DNA from: Ornithinimicrobium ciconiae
GTDB taxonomy: Bacteria; Actinomycetota; Actinomycetes; Actinomycetales; Dermatophilaceae
Direction of reading: 5' to 3'
Assembly: GCF_007197575.1 (NCBI RefSeq)
Contig: NZ_CP041616.1
Location: forward strand, 1,674,001-1,738,000
Length of the DNA stretch: 64,000 nucleotides
A model generated the notes under the pieces. That model was not told the DNA's origin. It saw only the letters and a program-made list of their open reading frames with translations, and made no database searches. Shown piece after piece: positions 57,537 through 64,000 of the stretch (position 1 is the stretch's first letter; every line of letters starts with the position of its first letter). Both the position numbers and the translations under genes were made by a program.

Positions 57537-59066
57537 ATGTCTGCGCGCAGGTCTGCCGCACCCGTATCAGTCTCGGCGGAGCGCACCCCGGCCGTGGTCT
57601 TGTGGCTGGTCGCTGCCGCCTTCGTGGTGATCCTCAACGAGACGATCATGATGAACGCGATCCCGCAGCTCATGGTCGGACTCGACATCGACGAGGCCGC
57701 GGCACAGTGGCTGTCCACCGCGTTCCTGCTCACCATGGCTGCGGTGATCCCGGTGACGGGGTGGTTTCTGCAACGGGTGAGCACCCGAGCCGCGTTCGCG
57801 ACCGCCATGACCGTCTTCATCCTGGGCACGACACTCGCAGCCCTCGCGCCGACATACCCGATCCTGCTCGGGGCCCGCATCGTCCAGGCCTCCGGCACCG
57901 CCGTCATGATGCCCTTGCTGATGACGACGCTGATGACGGTCGTGCCAGCGGCGAACCGGGGCCGGGTCATGGGCAATGTCACGCTGGTGATGTCCGTCGC
58001 CCCAGCGCTGGGACCAGCGGTGTCGGGTCTGCTGCTGGGCCTTGGTTCCTGGCGCCTGATGTTCCTCACCGTGCTCCCGATCGCCGTGGTCGTCACCGTC
58101 CTGGCACTGCGCAAGCTGCCTAATGTGGGTGAGCCACAGCAGGTTTCCATCGACTGGCTGAGCGTCGTGGTCGCAGCCGTCGGCTTCGGCGGGCTGGTCT
58201 TTGGCCTGAGCAGGTTTGGTCAGGGGCTCGGTGCCCAGCCGTGGCTGATGGTCGGCGGGAGCGTGCTGGCCATCGTCCTCTTCGTGGTGCGCCAGCTGGT
58301 GCTGCAGCGGCGCGGCAACCCGCTGCTGGACCTGCGCACCTTCCGGCACCCGGTGTTCACCCGGGCCGTACTCCTGCTGTCGGTGAGCTTCATGGCGATG
58401 CTCGGGGCGATGATGCTGCTGCCGCTGTATCTGCAGCAGGTGCGGGGGCTCACGGCACTGGAGACCGGTCTGCTCGTGATGCCCGGTGGCATCGCGATGG
58501 GTCTGCTCGGACCGCGCGTGGGCCAGATCTTCGACCGCTACGGCAGCCGGATGCTGATCATCCCCGGGGCGATCGGCGTCGCGCTGGCGATGGGATCGCT
58601 GACGCTGATCAGCACCAGCACGCCCTACTGGCAGATCCTGACCGCCCACCTGGTGCTGATGGTCAGCCTGGCGGCCGTCTTCACCCCGACGTTCACCCTG
58701 GGCCTGGGCGATGTCCCGGCCCGCCTCTACTCGCACGCGAGCTCGCTCCTGGGCACCCTGCAGCAGGTCGCCGGTGCGCTGGGCACGGCCATCGTGATCA
58801 CCATCATGACCGCCCGCGCGAGCCGTCTTGTGGCCGACGGCACCGCACCCCTGGAGGCCACCGTGGAGGGCATGCGCTGGGGTTTTGTCTTCGGTGCGGC
58901 CACGGCACTGGTCGTCGTGGGCCTCGTGCTGCTGATGCCGAACCGTTTGCCGGAGCGGGTCGAGACCGGGCCAACGGAGCCCGCCGAACCGGTCCAGGAT
59001 TCCGCACCCGCGTCCGACCTCGTCGGCGATCGATTGAGCCCCACCAGCGCCAACTCAGGGACCTGA
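57537..59066 (+). CDS. DHA2-type major facilitator multidrug exporter
   Basis: A 509-residue protein with about 14 membrane segments, the DHA2/EmrB-QacA layout. Motif D1-like VVILNETIMMNAIPQLM is in the first segment, LSTAFLLTMAAVIPVTGWF in the second, and motif C-like GPAVSGLLLG in the fifth. A polar tail of about 35 residues (TGPTEPAEPVQDSAPASD) ends it. It would export drugs or lipophilic cations by proton exchange; the substrate is unknown. ATG 57537 follows AAAGGA. No regulator gene is adjacent. Confidence 0.87.
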   Translation: MSARRSAAPVSVSAERTPAVVLWLVAAAFVVILNETIMMNAIPQLMVGLDIDEAAAQWLSTAFLLTMAAVIPVTGWFLQRVSTRAAFATAMTVFILGTTLAALAPTYPILLGARIVQASGTAVMMPLLMTTLMTVVPAANRGRVMGNVTLVMSVAPALGPAVSGLLLGLGSWRLMFLTVLPIAVVVTVLALRKLPNVGEPQQVSIDWLSVVVAAVGFGGLVFGLSRFGQGLGAQPWLMVGGSVLAIVLFVVRQLVLQRRGNPLLDLRTFRHPVFTRAVLLLSVSFMAMLGAMMLLPLYLQQVRGLTALETGLLVMPGGIAMGLLGPRVGQIFDRYGSRMLIIPGAIGVALAMGSLTLISTSTPYWQILTAHLVLMVSLAAVFTPTFTLGLGDVPARLYSHASSLLGTLQQVAGALGTAIVITIMTARASRLVADGTAPLEATVEGMRWGFVFGAATALVVVGLVLLMPNRLPERVETGPTEPAEPVQDSAPASDLVGDRLSPTSANSGT

Positions 59067-59206
59067 TCAGGAAATGTGCTGCCGCACAGGCCCTTCCCCT
59101 AAGCGGCGATCACCACTAGGCTTCGCGGGAGTTGCGCCCAGGCGGCGCGATCGACGCGTCCCTCCTGGAACGCGGGGGCGTCCCGTGTCAAGTTCAGAGG
59201 TGCTCT

Positions 59207-59977
59207 ATGTCTGACCCTGTGACCCCGCCCAACCAGCCCCACGGGGCACCACCGCCGCCGGGTGGCTACCAGCAGCAACCGGGTGATCAGCAGCAGCCGG
59301 GCGGATTTCCGCAGGGGGGCTCCCAGCAGCAACCGCCCGCAGGCGGCTATCAGCAACCCCCCGCAGAGGGCTACCAGCAGCAACCCCCAGCAGGTGGCTA
59401 CCAGCAGCAATCGGGCGGATACCAGCAGGGACCGCAGGGCGGGTACCCGCCGGCGGGCGCCTATGGGGGCGTGGCCAGCGGGGTGGGCCAGCCGGGAAAC
59501 CTGACCGACCGGTTCCTGGCCAAGCTCATTGACTTCGTCATCCTCGTCGTCGTCAACATGATCCTGGTCTCGTTCCTGATCGTCGGTGTCCTGATGAACA
59601 GCTCCGGGGGCATGTATGGACTGGGCGGTGGCAGCTTCCTCGTCGGGGTGGTCAGCTCGGTGCTGATCGCCGCGATCTACCTGGGCTACTTCGCCTTCAT
59701 GGAGTCCAGCCGCGGACAGACCATCGGCAAGATGGCGATGAAGCTGCAGACCCGGGGTCAGGGCGGTGGAAACCCGACGATGGAGGAGGCGCTCAAGCGC
59801 AACGCCTGGGTCGGTCTGAGCGTGCTGGGCATCATCCCGCTCGTGGGCGGCATCGTGGCTGGGCTCGCCCAGCTGGCGGCGATGATCCTCATCGCGGTCG
59901 GCATCAATGGCGACGCGGTGGGACGTCGCGGCTGGCACGACCAGTTCGCCGGCACGCAGGTCATCAAGATCGGCTAG
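59207..59977 (+). CDS. RDD-family membrane protein with Gln/Gly/Pro-rich N-terminus
   Basis: A 256-residue protein. The first 90 residues are low-complexity repeats of the GGYQQQP type, probably a flexible cytoplasmic tail. An RDD domain follows (NLTDRFLAKLIDFVILVVVNMILVSFLIVG, with the Arg and Asp of the family name), a second segment (VGVVSSVLIAAIYLGYFAFMESSRGQTIGKMAMKL) and a third (VLGIIPLVGGIVAGLAQLAAMILIAVG), ending GWHDQFAGTQVIKIG. RDD proteins are sometimes transporters; the role here is unknown. ATG 59207 follows AGAGG. A strong terminator follows at 16 bases. Confidence 0.83.
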   Translation: MSDPVTPPNQPHGAPPPPGGYQQQPGDQQQPGGFPQGGSQQQPPAGGYQQPPAEGYQQQPPAGGYQQQSGGYQQGPQGGYPPAGAYGGVASGVGQPGNLTDRFLAKLIDFVILVVVNMILVSFLIVGVLMNSSGGMYGLGGGSFLVGVVSSVLIAAIYLGYFAFMESSRGQTIGKMAMKLQTRGQGGGNPTMEEALKRNAWVGLSVLGIIPLVGGIVAGLAQLAAMILIAVGINGDAVGRRGWHDQFAGTQVIKIG

Positions 59978-59992
59978 TTCTCAGCACACTCC

Positions 59993-60040
59993 CTTCGGGC
60001 CCCGACTCGGCCTCACTCCGTGAGGCGTCGGGGCCCGAAG
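59993..60040 (+). terminator. Long terminator hairpin after the RDD gene
   Basis: CTTCGGGCCCCGAC (59993-60006) pairs perfectly with GTCGGGGCCCGAAG (60027-60040). An inner stem GCCTCAC/GTGAGGC around TCC extends it. There is no long T-run, which is usual in this GC range. The right arm is the first unit of a tandem repeat. Confidence 0.82.
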
Positions 60041-60086
60041 TCGTGGGCCCGAAGTCGTGGGCCCGAAGTCGTGGGCCCGAAGTCGT
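60031..60086 (+). repeat. 14-base tandem repeat, four copies of a terminator arm
   Basis: GGGCCCGAAGTCGT is repeated four times with identical copies (60031, 60045, 60059, 60073). Each copy contains GGGCCCGAAG, which can pair with the single left arm CTTCGGGCCC of the terminator. The repeat reaches to within 51 bases of the stop of the convergent peptidase gene. Confidence 0.88.
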
Positions 60087-60136
60087 GCTGCCCGCCCCAC
60101 TGCTCGCCCCACTGCTCGCTCAGCGCCGCTGGTCAC

Positions 60137-62293
60137 TCAGCTGCTCGCTGCGGACCCGTCCTGCCTCTCGTCCTCCTCCTGGGCGGCGGCCGCCGCCCGC
60201 AGCTGCTTGGCGCTCGGTGCCGACCGGCCCAGCTCCACCGGCAGCTCCCCAGCCTCGTCGCCGAGGACGTGCTGGGCCAGGAAGTTGGAGACCACCTGAT
60301 ACCAGACCTTGGCGTGCTGGGGGGAGAGGATCCAGTGGTTCTCGTCGGGGAAGTAGAGGAAACGGTGCACGGTCGAACCGTCGTCCCCGGCCGGCAGACC
60401 GGAGTGGGCGAGGAGTTCGTACCACAGCCGCAGCCCCTCGCCGATGGGCACCCGGTAGTCCTTGTCGCCATGGATCACCAGCACCGGGGTGACGATCTTG
60501 TCCACGAAGGCGTGCGGGCTGTTGTCCCTGCCCATCTCGGCCGTCATCTCGCGCTGCCAGTAGAAGGCCGCATCAGTCGTGGGGCCGAACTGGTCCAGCG
60601 CCCACAGCGAGGCGTGCGTCACGATCGCCGAGAAGCGATCTGTGTGGCCCGCCACCCAGTTGGCCATGTAGCCACCGAACGACCCGCCCATCGCGGCGGT
60701 CCGTGACTCGTCGATATCCGCCCGGGCGACGACCTCGTCGGTGATCGCCATCAGGTCCTCGTAGGGGGCCACGCCCCACGAACCCCACCCGCGCTGGATG
60801 AAGTCCTGCCCGTAGCCCGTGGACAGCGCCGGGTCCGGCAGCAGCACGGCATAACCCTGCACCGTCATCAGCCACGGGTTCCAGCGCCAGGTCCAGGCAT
60901 TCCAGGAGCCGAGCGGCCCACCGTGGATCCACAGCAGCAACGGGTGCGGTCCCTCGCCCTCGGGCAGGGCGAGCCACCCGCGCACCCGGGTGCCGTCCTC
61001 GGTCGTGGTCTCCACCTCCTCCAACCGGCCAGGGATCTCCGGACGCTCCACCGGTCCGGGCAGCGGGGTCACCGCGCCGGTGGACAGGTCGATCGCCACG
61101 ACCTCGGAGGGGAAGAGATAGCTGGAGCGCACGGCATAGGCCCGGGTGCCGTCGGGGGAGACGATCACCTCGCTGTAGGCCGCGTCGTCCGCGGTCACCT
61201 GACGCACCGCACCGGTGGCCACCTCGATCGAGAAGATCGGGGACCGGCCGTTGTCGTCGGCGATCACCAGCACCGCGCTGCCATCCGGCAGCCACGCGGC
61301 GGGAGTGGCCCAGCGGTCCCAGTCCCCGGCCAGCAGGGTGCGCTCGCCAGTGTCCAGGTCGAGCAGGTGCAGCTGCGGGTGCGGCGCGCGCTCCGGGGTG
61401 CTCTGGGGATCGACCACGATCACTGCCCGCGTGCTGTCCGGACTGATCAGCGGGGCAGAGAACTCGTGCCCCGGCTCATCGGCCAGGACACTGCGCTCAC
61501 CGCTGGTCAGGTCGATGCGCACCAGCTGCGTTCGTTGGTTGCCTCGTGCCTCGGGCACCGTCAGGGAGACCACGGCAAAGGTGCCGTCCGGGCTGATCGC
61601 GGGAGCGTGGTCGCGCATCGTGGCCCCGACGCCCTCACTGACCCAGCGCAGCCGCAGTGGTGGGACGTGGTCGGTCGTGGTCGGCCGCGCGGGCGTCTCC
61701 TGCTCGGCGGGCTCGGCCACGAACAGCTGGGGGGCGCTGGGTCCGAGGTCCGCGTCCCAGTGCCGCACCGGATAGCGGTCGTGCAGGATCGCCTGGACGC
61801 CGGCGTCCTTGCGGGCCTTGTGGATCGCGGCGTGCGTGGCCTCATCGGTGGCACCGGGGAGCTGCCCGGCCAGCACTACGGTCACGTCGGCGTCGTGGGC
61901 ACACAGCACCTGACCGACGCCGCCGGGACGGGAGAGAACCACCCGGGCCTCGCCACCGCCGGCCGGGATCTCCCACAGCGCGGCCTCGGGGGAGTCGTCC
62001 TCGGCGTCCGGGTCGGGGCGCGCCGAGGTGAACAGCAGCGACCCGGTGCTGCTGAAGGCCGCCCCTGCCTCGCCCTTGGCGCTGCGCGTGATGCGGTATG
62101 CCGGGCCCTCGCCCTGCGGGTCGACTCCCCAGAGTGCCGTGGCATAGCCGGTGCCCGCCGCGGTGATCGTGCTGACGGTGGTGACCAGTCGGGTGCCGTC
62201 CGGACTCATCGCCAGCCCACCCAGCCGCGGCATCGCGACGTAGTGGTCGAGGTCGTGGAAGATGGTGCCGGTCGCCGTCGACGCTGAAGTCAT
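60137..62293 (-). CDS. S9-family serine peptidase (acylaminoacyl peptidase/prolyl oligopeptidase type)
   Basis: A 718-residue cytoplasmic-looking enzyme without signal peptide. The first two thirds form a beta-propeller (repeats such as RLVTTVSTITAAGTG, ISPDGTFAVVSLTVPE, VSPDGTRAYAV). The C-terminal alpha/beta hydrolase has the nucleophile in GGSFGGYMANW and an oxyanion/first motif in LLLWIHGGPLGSWNAW. Later come VLVIHGDKDYRVP (likely Asp) and PDENHWILSPQH (likely His), completing the triad. It hydrolyses short peptides or acylated N-termini. ATG 62293 follows AGGAAAG. An Ala/Glu-rich tail after LGRSAPSAKQLR is poorly conserved. Confidence 0.87.
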   Translation of the reverse strand: MTSASTATGTIFHDLDHYVAMPRLGGLAMSPDGTRLVTTVSTITAAGTGYATALWGVDPQGEGPAYRITRSAKGEAGAAFSSTGSLLFTSARPDPDAEDDSPEAALWEIPAGGGEARVVLSRPGGVGQVLCAHDADVTVVLAGQLPGATDEATHAAIHKARKDAGVQAILHDRYPVRHWDADLGPSAPQLFVAEPAEQETPARPTTTDHVPPLRLRWVSEGVGATMRDHAPAISPDGTFAVVSLTVPEARGNQRTQLVRIDLTSGERSVLADEPGHEFSAPLISPDSTRAVIVVDPQSTPERAPHPQLHLLDLDTGERTLLAGDWDRWATPAAWLPDGSAVLVIADDNGRSPIFSIEVATGAVRQVTADDAAYSEVIVSPDGTRAYAVRSSYLFPSEVVAIDLSTGAVTPLPGPVERPEIPGRLEEVETTTEDGTRVRGWLALPEGEGPHPLLLWIHGGPLGSWNAWTWRWNPWLMTVQGYAVLLPDPALSTGYGQDFIQRGWGSWGVAPYEDLMAITDEVVARADIDESRTAAMGGSFGGYMANWVAGHTDRFSAIVTHASLWALDQFGPTTDAAFYWQREMTAEMGRDNSPHAFVDKIVTPVLVIHGDKDYRVPIGEGLRLWYELLAHSGLPAGDDGSTVHRFLYFPDENHWILSPQHAKVWYQVVSNFLAQHVLGDEAGELPVELGRSAPSAKQLRAAAAAQEEDERQDGSAASS

Positions 62294-62457
62294 GCCATCT
62301 TTCCTATCACCCGACCCCGACAGGGCGCGCGGTCAGGTGCTTGTTCTCGACAGGGCCGACACCGGAGGGCGTCAGCGTCGGTACCGGACGGCATACTGCT
62401 GGGAATCCCGCGAGGACCTGCCGCGTTGTGCGGTGTGAAGACCTGAGGAGGACTGAC

Positions 62458-63381
62458 GTGATCGAGCCAAGTTCGCTCTACCACCTGGAAGCCGAGGCTG
62501 CCCAGCAGCCCCAGCACGCGCCCTTGCTGCACGTGTCACTCGAGGGATTTATGGACGCGGGCAATGTGCGCAGTCAGGTGACCGAGCACCTGCTGGAGCA
62601 CCTCGAGCACACCGTCGTCGCCTCGTTCGACATGGACAGCCTGATCGACTACCGCTCGCGACGCCCCCTGATGACCTTCGACCGGGACAATTACAGCTCG
62701 TTCGAGGAGCCGTCGCTGACCCTCTACCGCGTGATCGACCGGTCGGGACAGCCGTTCCTGCTGCTCGACGGCATGGAGCCGGACTTCCACTGGGAGGCGT
62801 TCACCAAGGCCGTGCACCAGGTGTGCCTGGGCTTCGGAGTGCGTCGGATGGTGTCCGCCCACGGCGTGCCGATGGCGGTGCCGCACACCCGACCGATCGG
62901 CGTGACCCGCTTCGCCAGTGACCGCGAACTGATCGGTGACGTGGAGCCGCTGTTCGGGCAGGTCCAGGTCCCCGGCAGCGCCGAGGCGCTGCTGCACCTA
63001 CGGCTGGGCGAAGCCGGTGTCGACACGATGGGCGCAGCCGTGCACGTGCCCCACTACCTGGCCGAGGCGCGCTTCGGTGACGCGGCAGTCGCTGCGCTCG
63101 ACACCCTGGCGGGCTACACCGGTGCAGCCCTGCCGCGCGAGGAGCTCGTGGCGGCCGCCGGCCTGAACCGGGCCGAGATCACCAAGGAGCTGGCCGAGAA
63201 CCACGAGGCCGCGGAGGTTGTGTCCGCCCTCGAGCAGCGCTATGACCGGTTCGTGGAGGGGCAGCGCAAGCGCAGCCTCCTCGCGGCCGAGGCCGCCGAG
63301 CTGCCCAGCGCCGACGAGATCGGCGCCCAGTTCGAGGACTTCCTGCGCGAGGTCTCCGACGAGGGTTCACCCGAGGTCTAG
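62458..63381 (+). CDS. PAC2-family protein
   Basis: A 307-residue protein of the PAC2 (proteasome assembly chaperone 2-like) family: LLHVSLEGFMDAGNVRSQVTEHLLEHL, FDMDSLIDYRSRRPLMTFD and VSAHGVPMAVPHTRPIGVTRFAS, followed by a C-terminal helical segment (ELPSADEIGAQFEDFLREV). Actinobacteria encode several; their roles are not settled, though some occur with proteasome genes. No proteasome genes are visible here. GTG 62458 follows GAGGAGG. The gene ends in a perfect bidirectional hairpin. Confidence 0.85.
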   Translation: MIEPSSLYHLEAEAAQQPQHAPLLHVSLEGFMDAGNVRSQVTEHLLEHLEHTVVASFDMDSLIDYRSRRPLMTFDRDNYSSFEEPSLTLYRVIDRSGQPFLLLDGMEPDFHWEAFTKAVHQVCLGFGVRRMVSAHGVPMAVPHTRPIGVTRFASDRELIGDVEPLFGQVQVPGSAEALLHLRLGEAGVDTMGAAVHVPHYLAEARFGDAAVAALDTLAGYTGAALPREELVAAAGLNRAEITKELAENHEAAEVVSALEQRYDRFVEGQRKRSLLAAEAAELPSADEIGAQFEDFLREVSDEGSPEV

Positions 63382-63420
63382 GCGGGCGACCCGGGTGCCT
63401 CACACGGGGCAGCCGGGCAC

Positions 63421-63460
63421 ACGAGAGGGGCCAGTCGAGATGTCGACTGGCCCCTCTCGT
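63421..63460. terminator. Perfect 18-base-pair bidirectional terminator
   Basis: Arms at 63421-63438 (starting ACGAGAGGGG) and 63443-63460 (ending CCCCTCTCGT) pair without mismatch around the loop GATG. It stands between the PAC2 gene and the convergent partial gene, 40 and 28 bases from their stops, so it can end both transcripts. Confidence 0.9.
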
Positions 63461-63488
63461 ATGCCGTGGGGAACCTCGGTGGAGGTCC

Positions 63489-64000
63489 TCAGGCGTTGTT
63501 GTCCCACCGCGGCGGCGGGGGCGGGAACTGCTGCGTAGCCTGATCCGCGTCGCCCGGGTCGTCTCCGCCCGAGTCGTCTCCGTCGGAGTCGGACTGGCCC
63601 TCGCGTGGCTGGTCACCCTCCTGGCCGGTGTCCTGCGGCGGGGTCGACGCCTCGTGACCCTGACCCGCCTCGTCCGGCGCAGGACCGGGCACCGGCTGAC
63701 CCGGGCTCCAGGCAGTGGCGCCGGAGGAGGGAGAGCCCTCGGTGCTCGGGGCACCTGGACCCTCTGTCTGCCCTCCCGGTCCCTGCTGACTCCCCGGTCC
63801 ATGCTGGCTCCCCGGTGCCGGAGCCGGCTGGCCGGCTCCGGGGTCGTAGCCGCCCTGCTGCTGCCCGTAGCCAGCCTGACCCTGCTCGGTGCTGTAGGGC
63901 TGCTGGCCGTAGCCACCCTGCTGGCCCTGGTCCTGGCCACCGGCATACGGCTGCTGGCCGTAGCCACCCTGCTGGTCATAGCCCTGGGCGGGCGGGTAGG
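63489..64000 (-). CDS. C-terminal part of a Gly/Gln/Pro/Tyr-rich low-complexity protein
   Basis: At least 169 residues, with the beginning beyond the right edge. The visible part consists of GGYGQQPY-type repeats, then a Pro/Gly/Gln linker, an acidic segment (SDSDGDDSGGDDPGDADQ) and the end QFPPPPPRWDNNA. This is a disordered tail; the folded domain must lie outside the window. It resembles the N-terminal tail of the nearby RDD protein in composition only. No function can be given. Confidence 0.6.
   Translation of the reverse strand, partial: YPPAQGYDQQGGYGQQPYAGGQDQGQQGGYGQQPYSTEQGQAGYGQQQGGYDPGAGQPAPAPGSQHGPGSQQGPGGQTEGPGAPSTEGSPSSGATAWSPGQPVPGPAPDEAGQGHEASTPPQDTGQEGDQPREGQSDSDGDDSGGDDPGDADQATQQFPPPPPRWDNNA

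Noticed and set aside
1..64000. tRNA, rRNA, insertion sequences or prophage
   Set aside because: No cloverleaf-like segments, rRNA-like tracts, transposase motifs or integrase genes were seen on either strand; a covariance search was not possible.

Overview
The window is GC-rich DNA from an actinobacterium. TGA/TAG stops dominate, GTG starts are frequent, and genes are often joined by 1-11 base ATGA/GTGA overlaps. Gene content fits the Intrasporangiaceae/Ornithinimicrobium side of the Micrococcales: a TmsAB-like methyl-branched fatty acid pair, F420/deazaflavin enzymes, a SARP regulator, an ECF sigma/anti-sigma pair, CWB2 repeats and an actinobacterial sulfur leader peptide. The family placement is inference. 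I see no rRNA, tRNA, CRISPR array, transposase or phage genes, so this looks like ordinary chromosome.

Layout. 1-2195: lipid methylation pair (tmsB-like, cut by the window edge, and tmsA-like). 2255-6602: three small membrane-anchored exported proteins, two membrane proteins and a deazaflavin-dependent reductase-like protein. 6772-10336: catechol ortho-cleavage operon (catB, catA, catC, thiolase). 10401-11173: guanidine-III riboswitch and a paired SMR guanidinium exporter. 11386-20862: a 3,158-residue secreted subtilase with a highly regular modular tail. 20958-25396: ureidopropionase, dihydropyrimidinase, F420-type LLM oxidoreductase and zinc alcohol dehydrogenase. 25538-33636: a nuclease-helicase fusion, an Spo0M-like protein, a CWB2 protein, a DUF445 protein and a lipoprotein. 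33718-36230: SAM riboswitch, Cys-ending leader peptide, flavin reductase, SfnG and an OsmC-like protein. 36241-44224: PoxB, a CopB-type ATPase with a CsoR-like operator, a methyltransferase and a SARP/NB-ARC regulator. 44437-51390: HrpA, then a thiol-redox and copper group (DsbA-like, VKOR, CopC, membrane protein). 51524-64000: VOC protein, CoA-transferase, ECF sigma/anti-sigma pair, SDR, lipoprotein, YkvA, DHA2 exporter, RDD protein, S9 peptidase, PAC2 protein and a partial low-complexity protein.

The most unusual non-coding feature is a dispersed repeat family. A 20-base core (consensus close to KRCRAAACCYCYCCAAAAAT) plus a G-rich 12-base spacer recurs at exactly 32-base spacing at five loci, 13 units in all. 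One copy lies in frame inside the tmsA-like gene, one supplies the hrpA stop codon, and the others sit between genes. Separately, short tandem repeats of 14-17 bases repeatedly begin at or cover the stop codon of a gene (3541, 28824, 30764, 57183), and one terminator has had its right arm multiplied fourfold (60031-60086).

Regulation readable from sequence includes two riboswitches, one attenuator-type leader peptide, one CsoR-like operator and three strong terminator hairpins. All functional calls come from reading the sequence; no database search was run.
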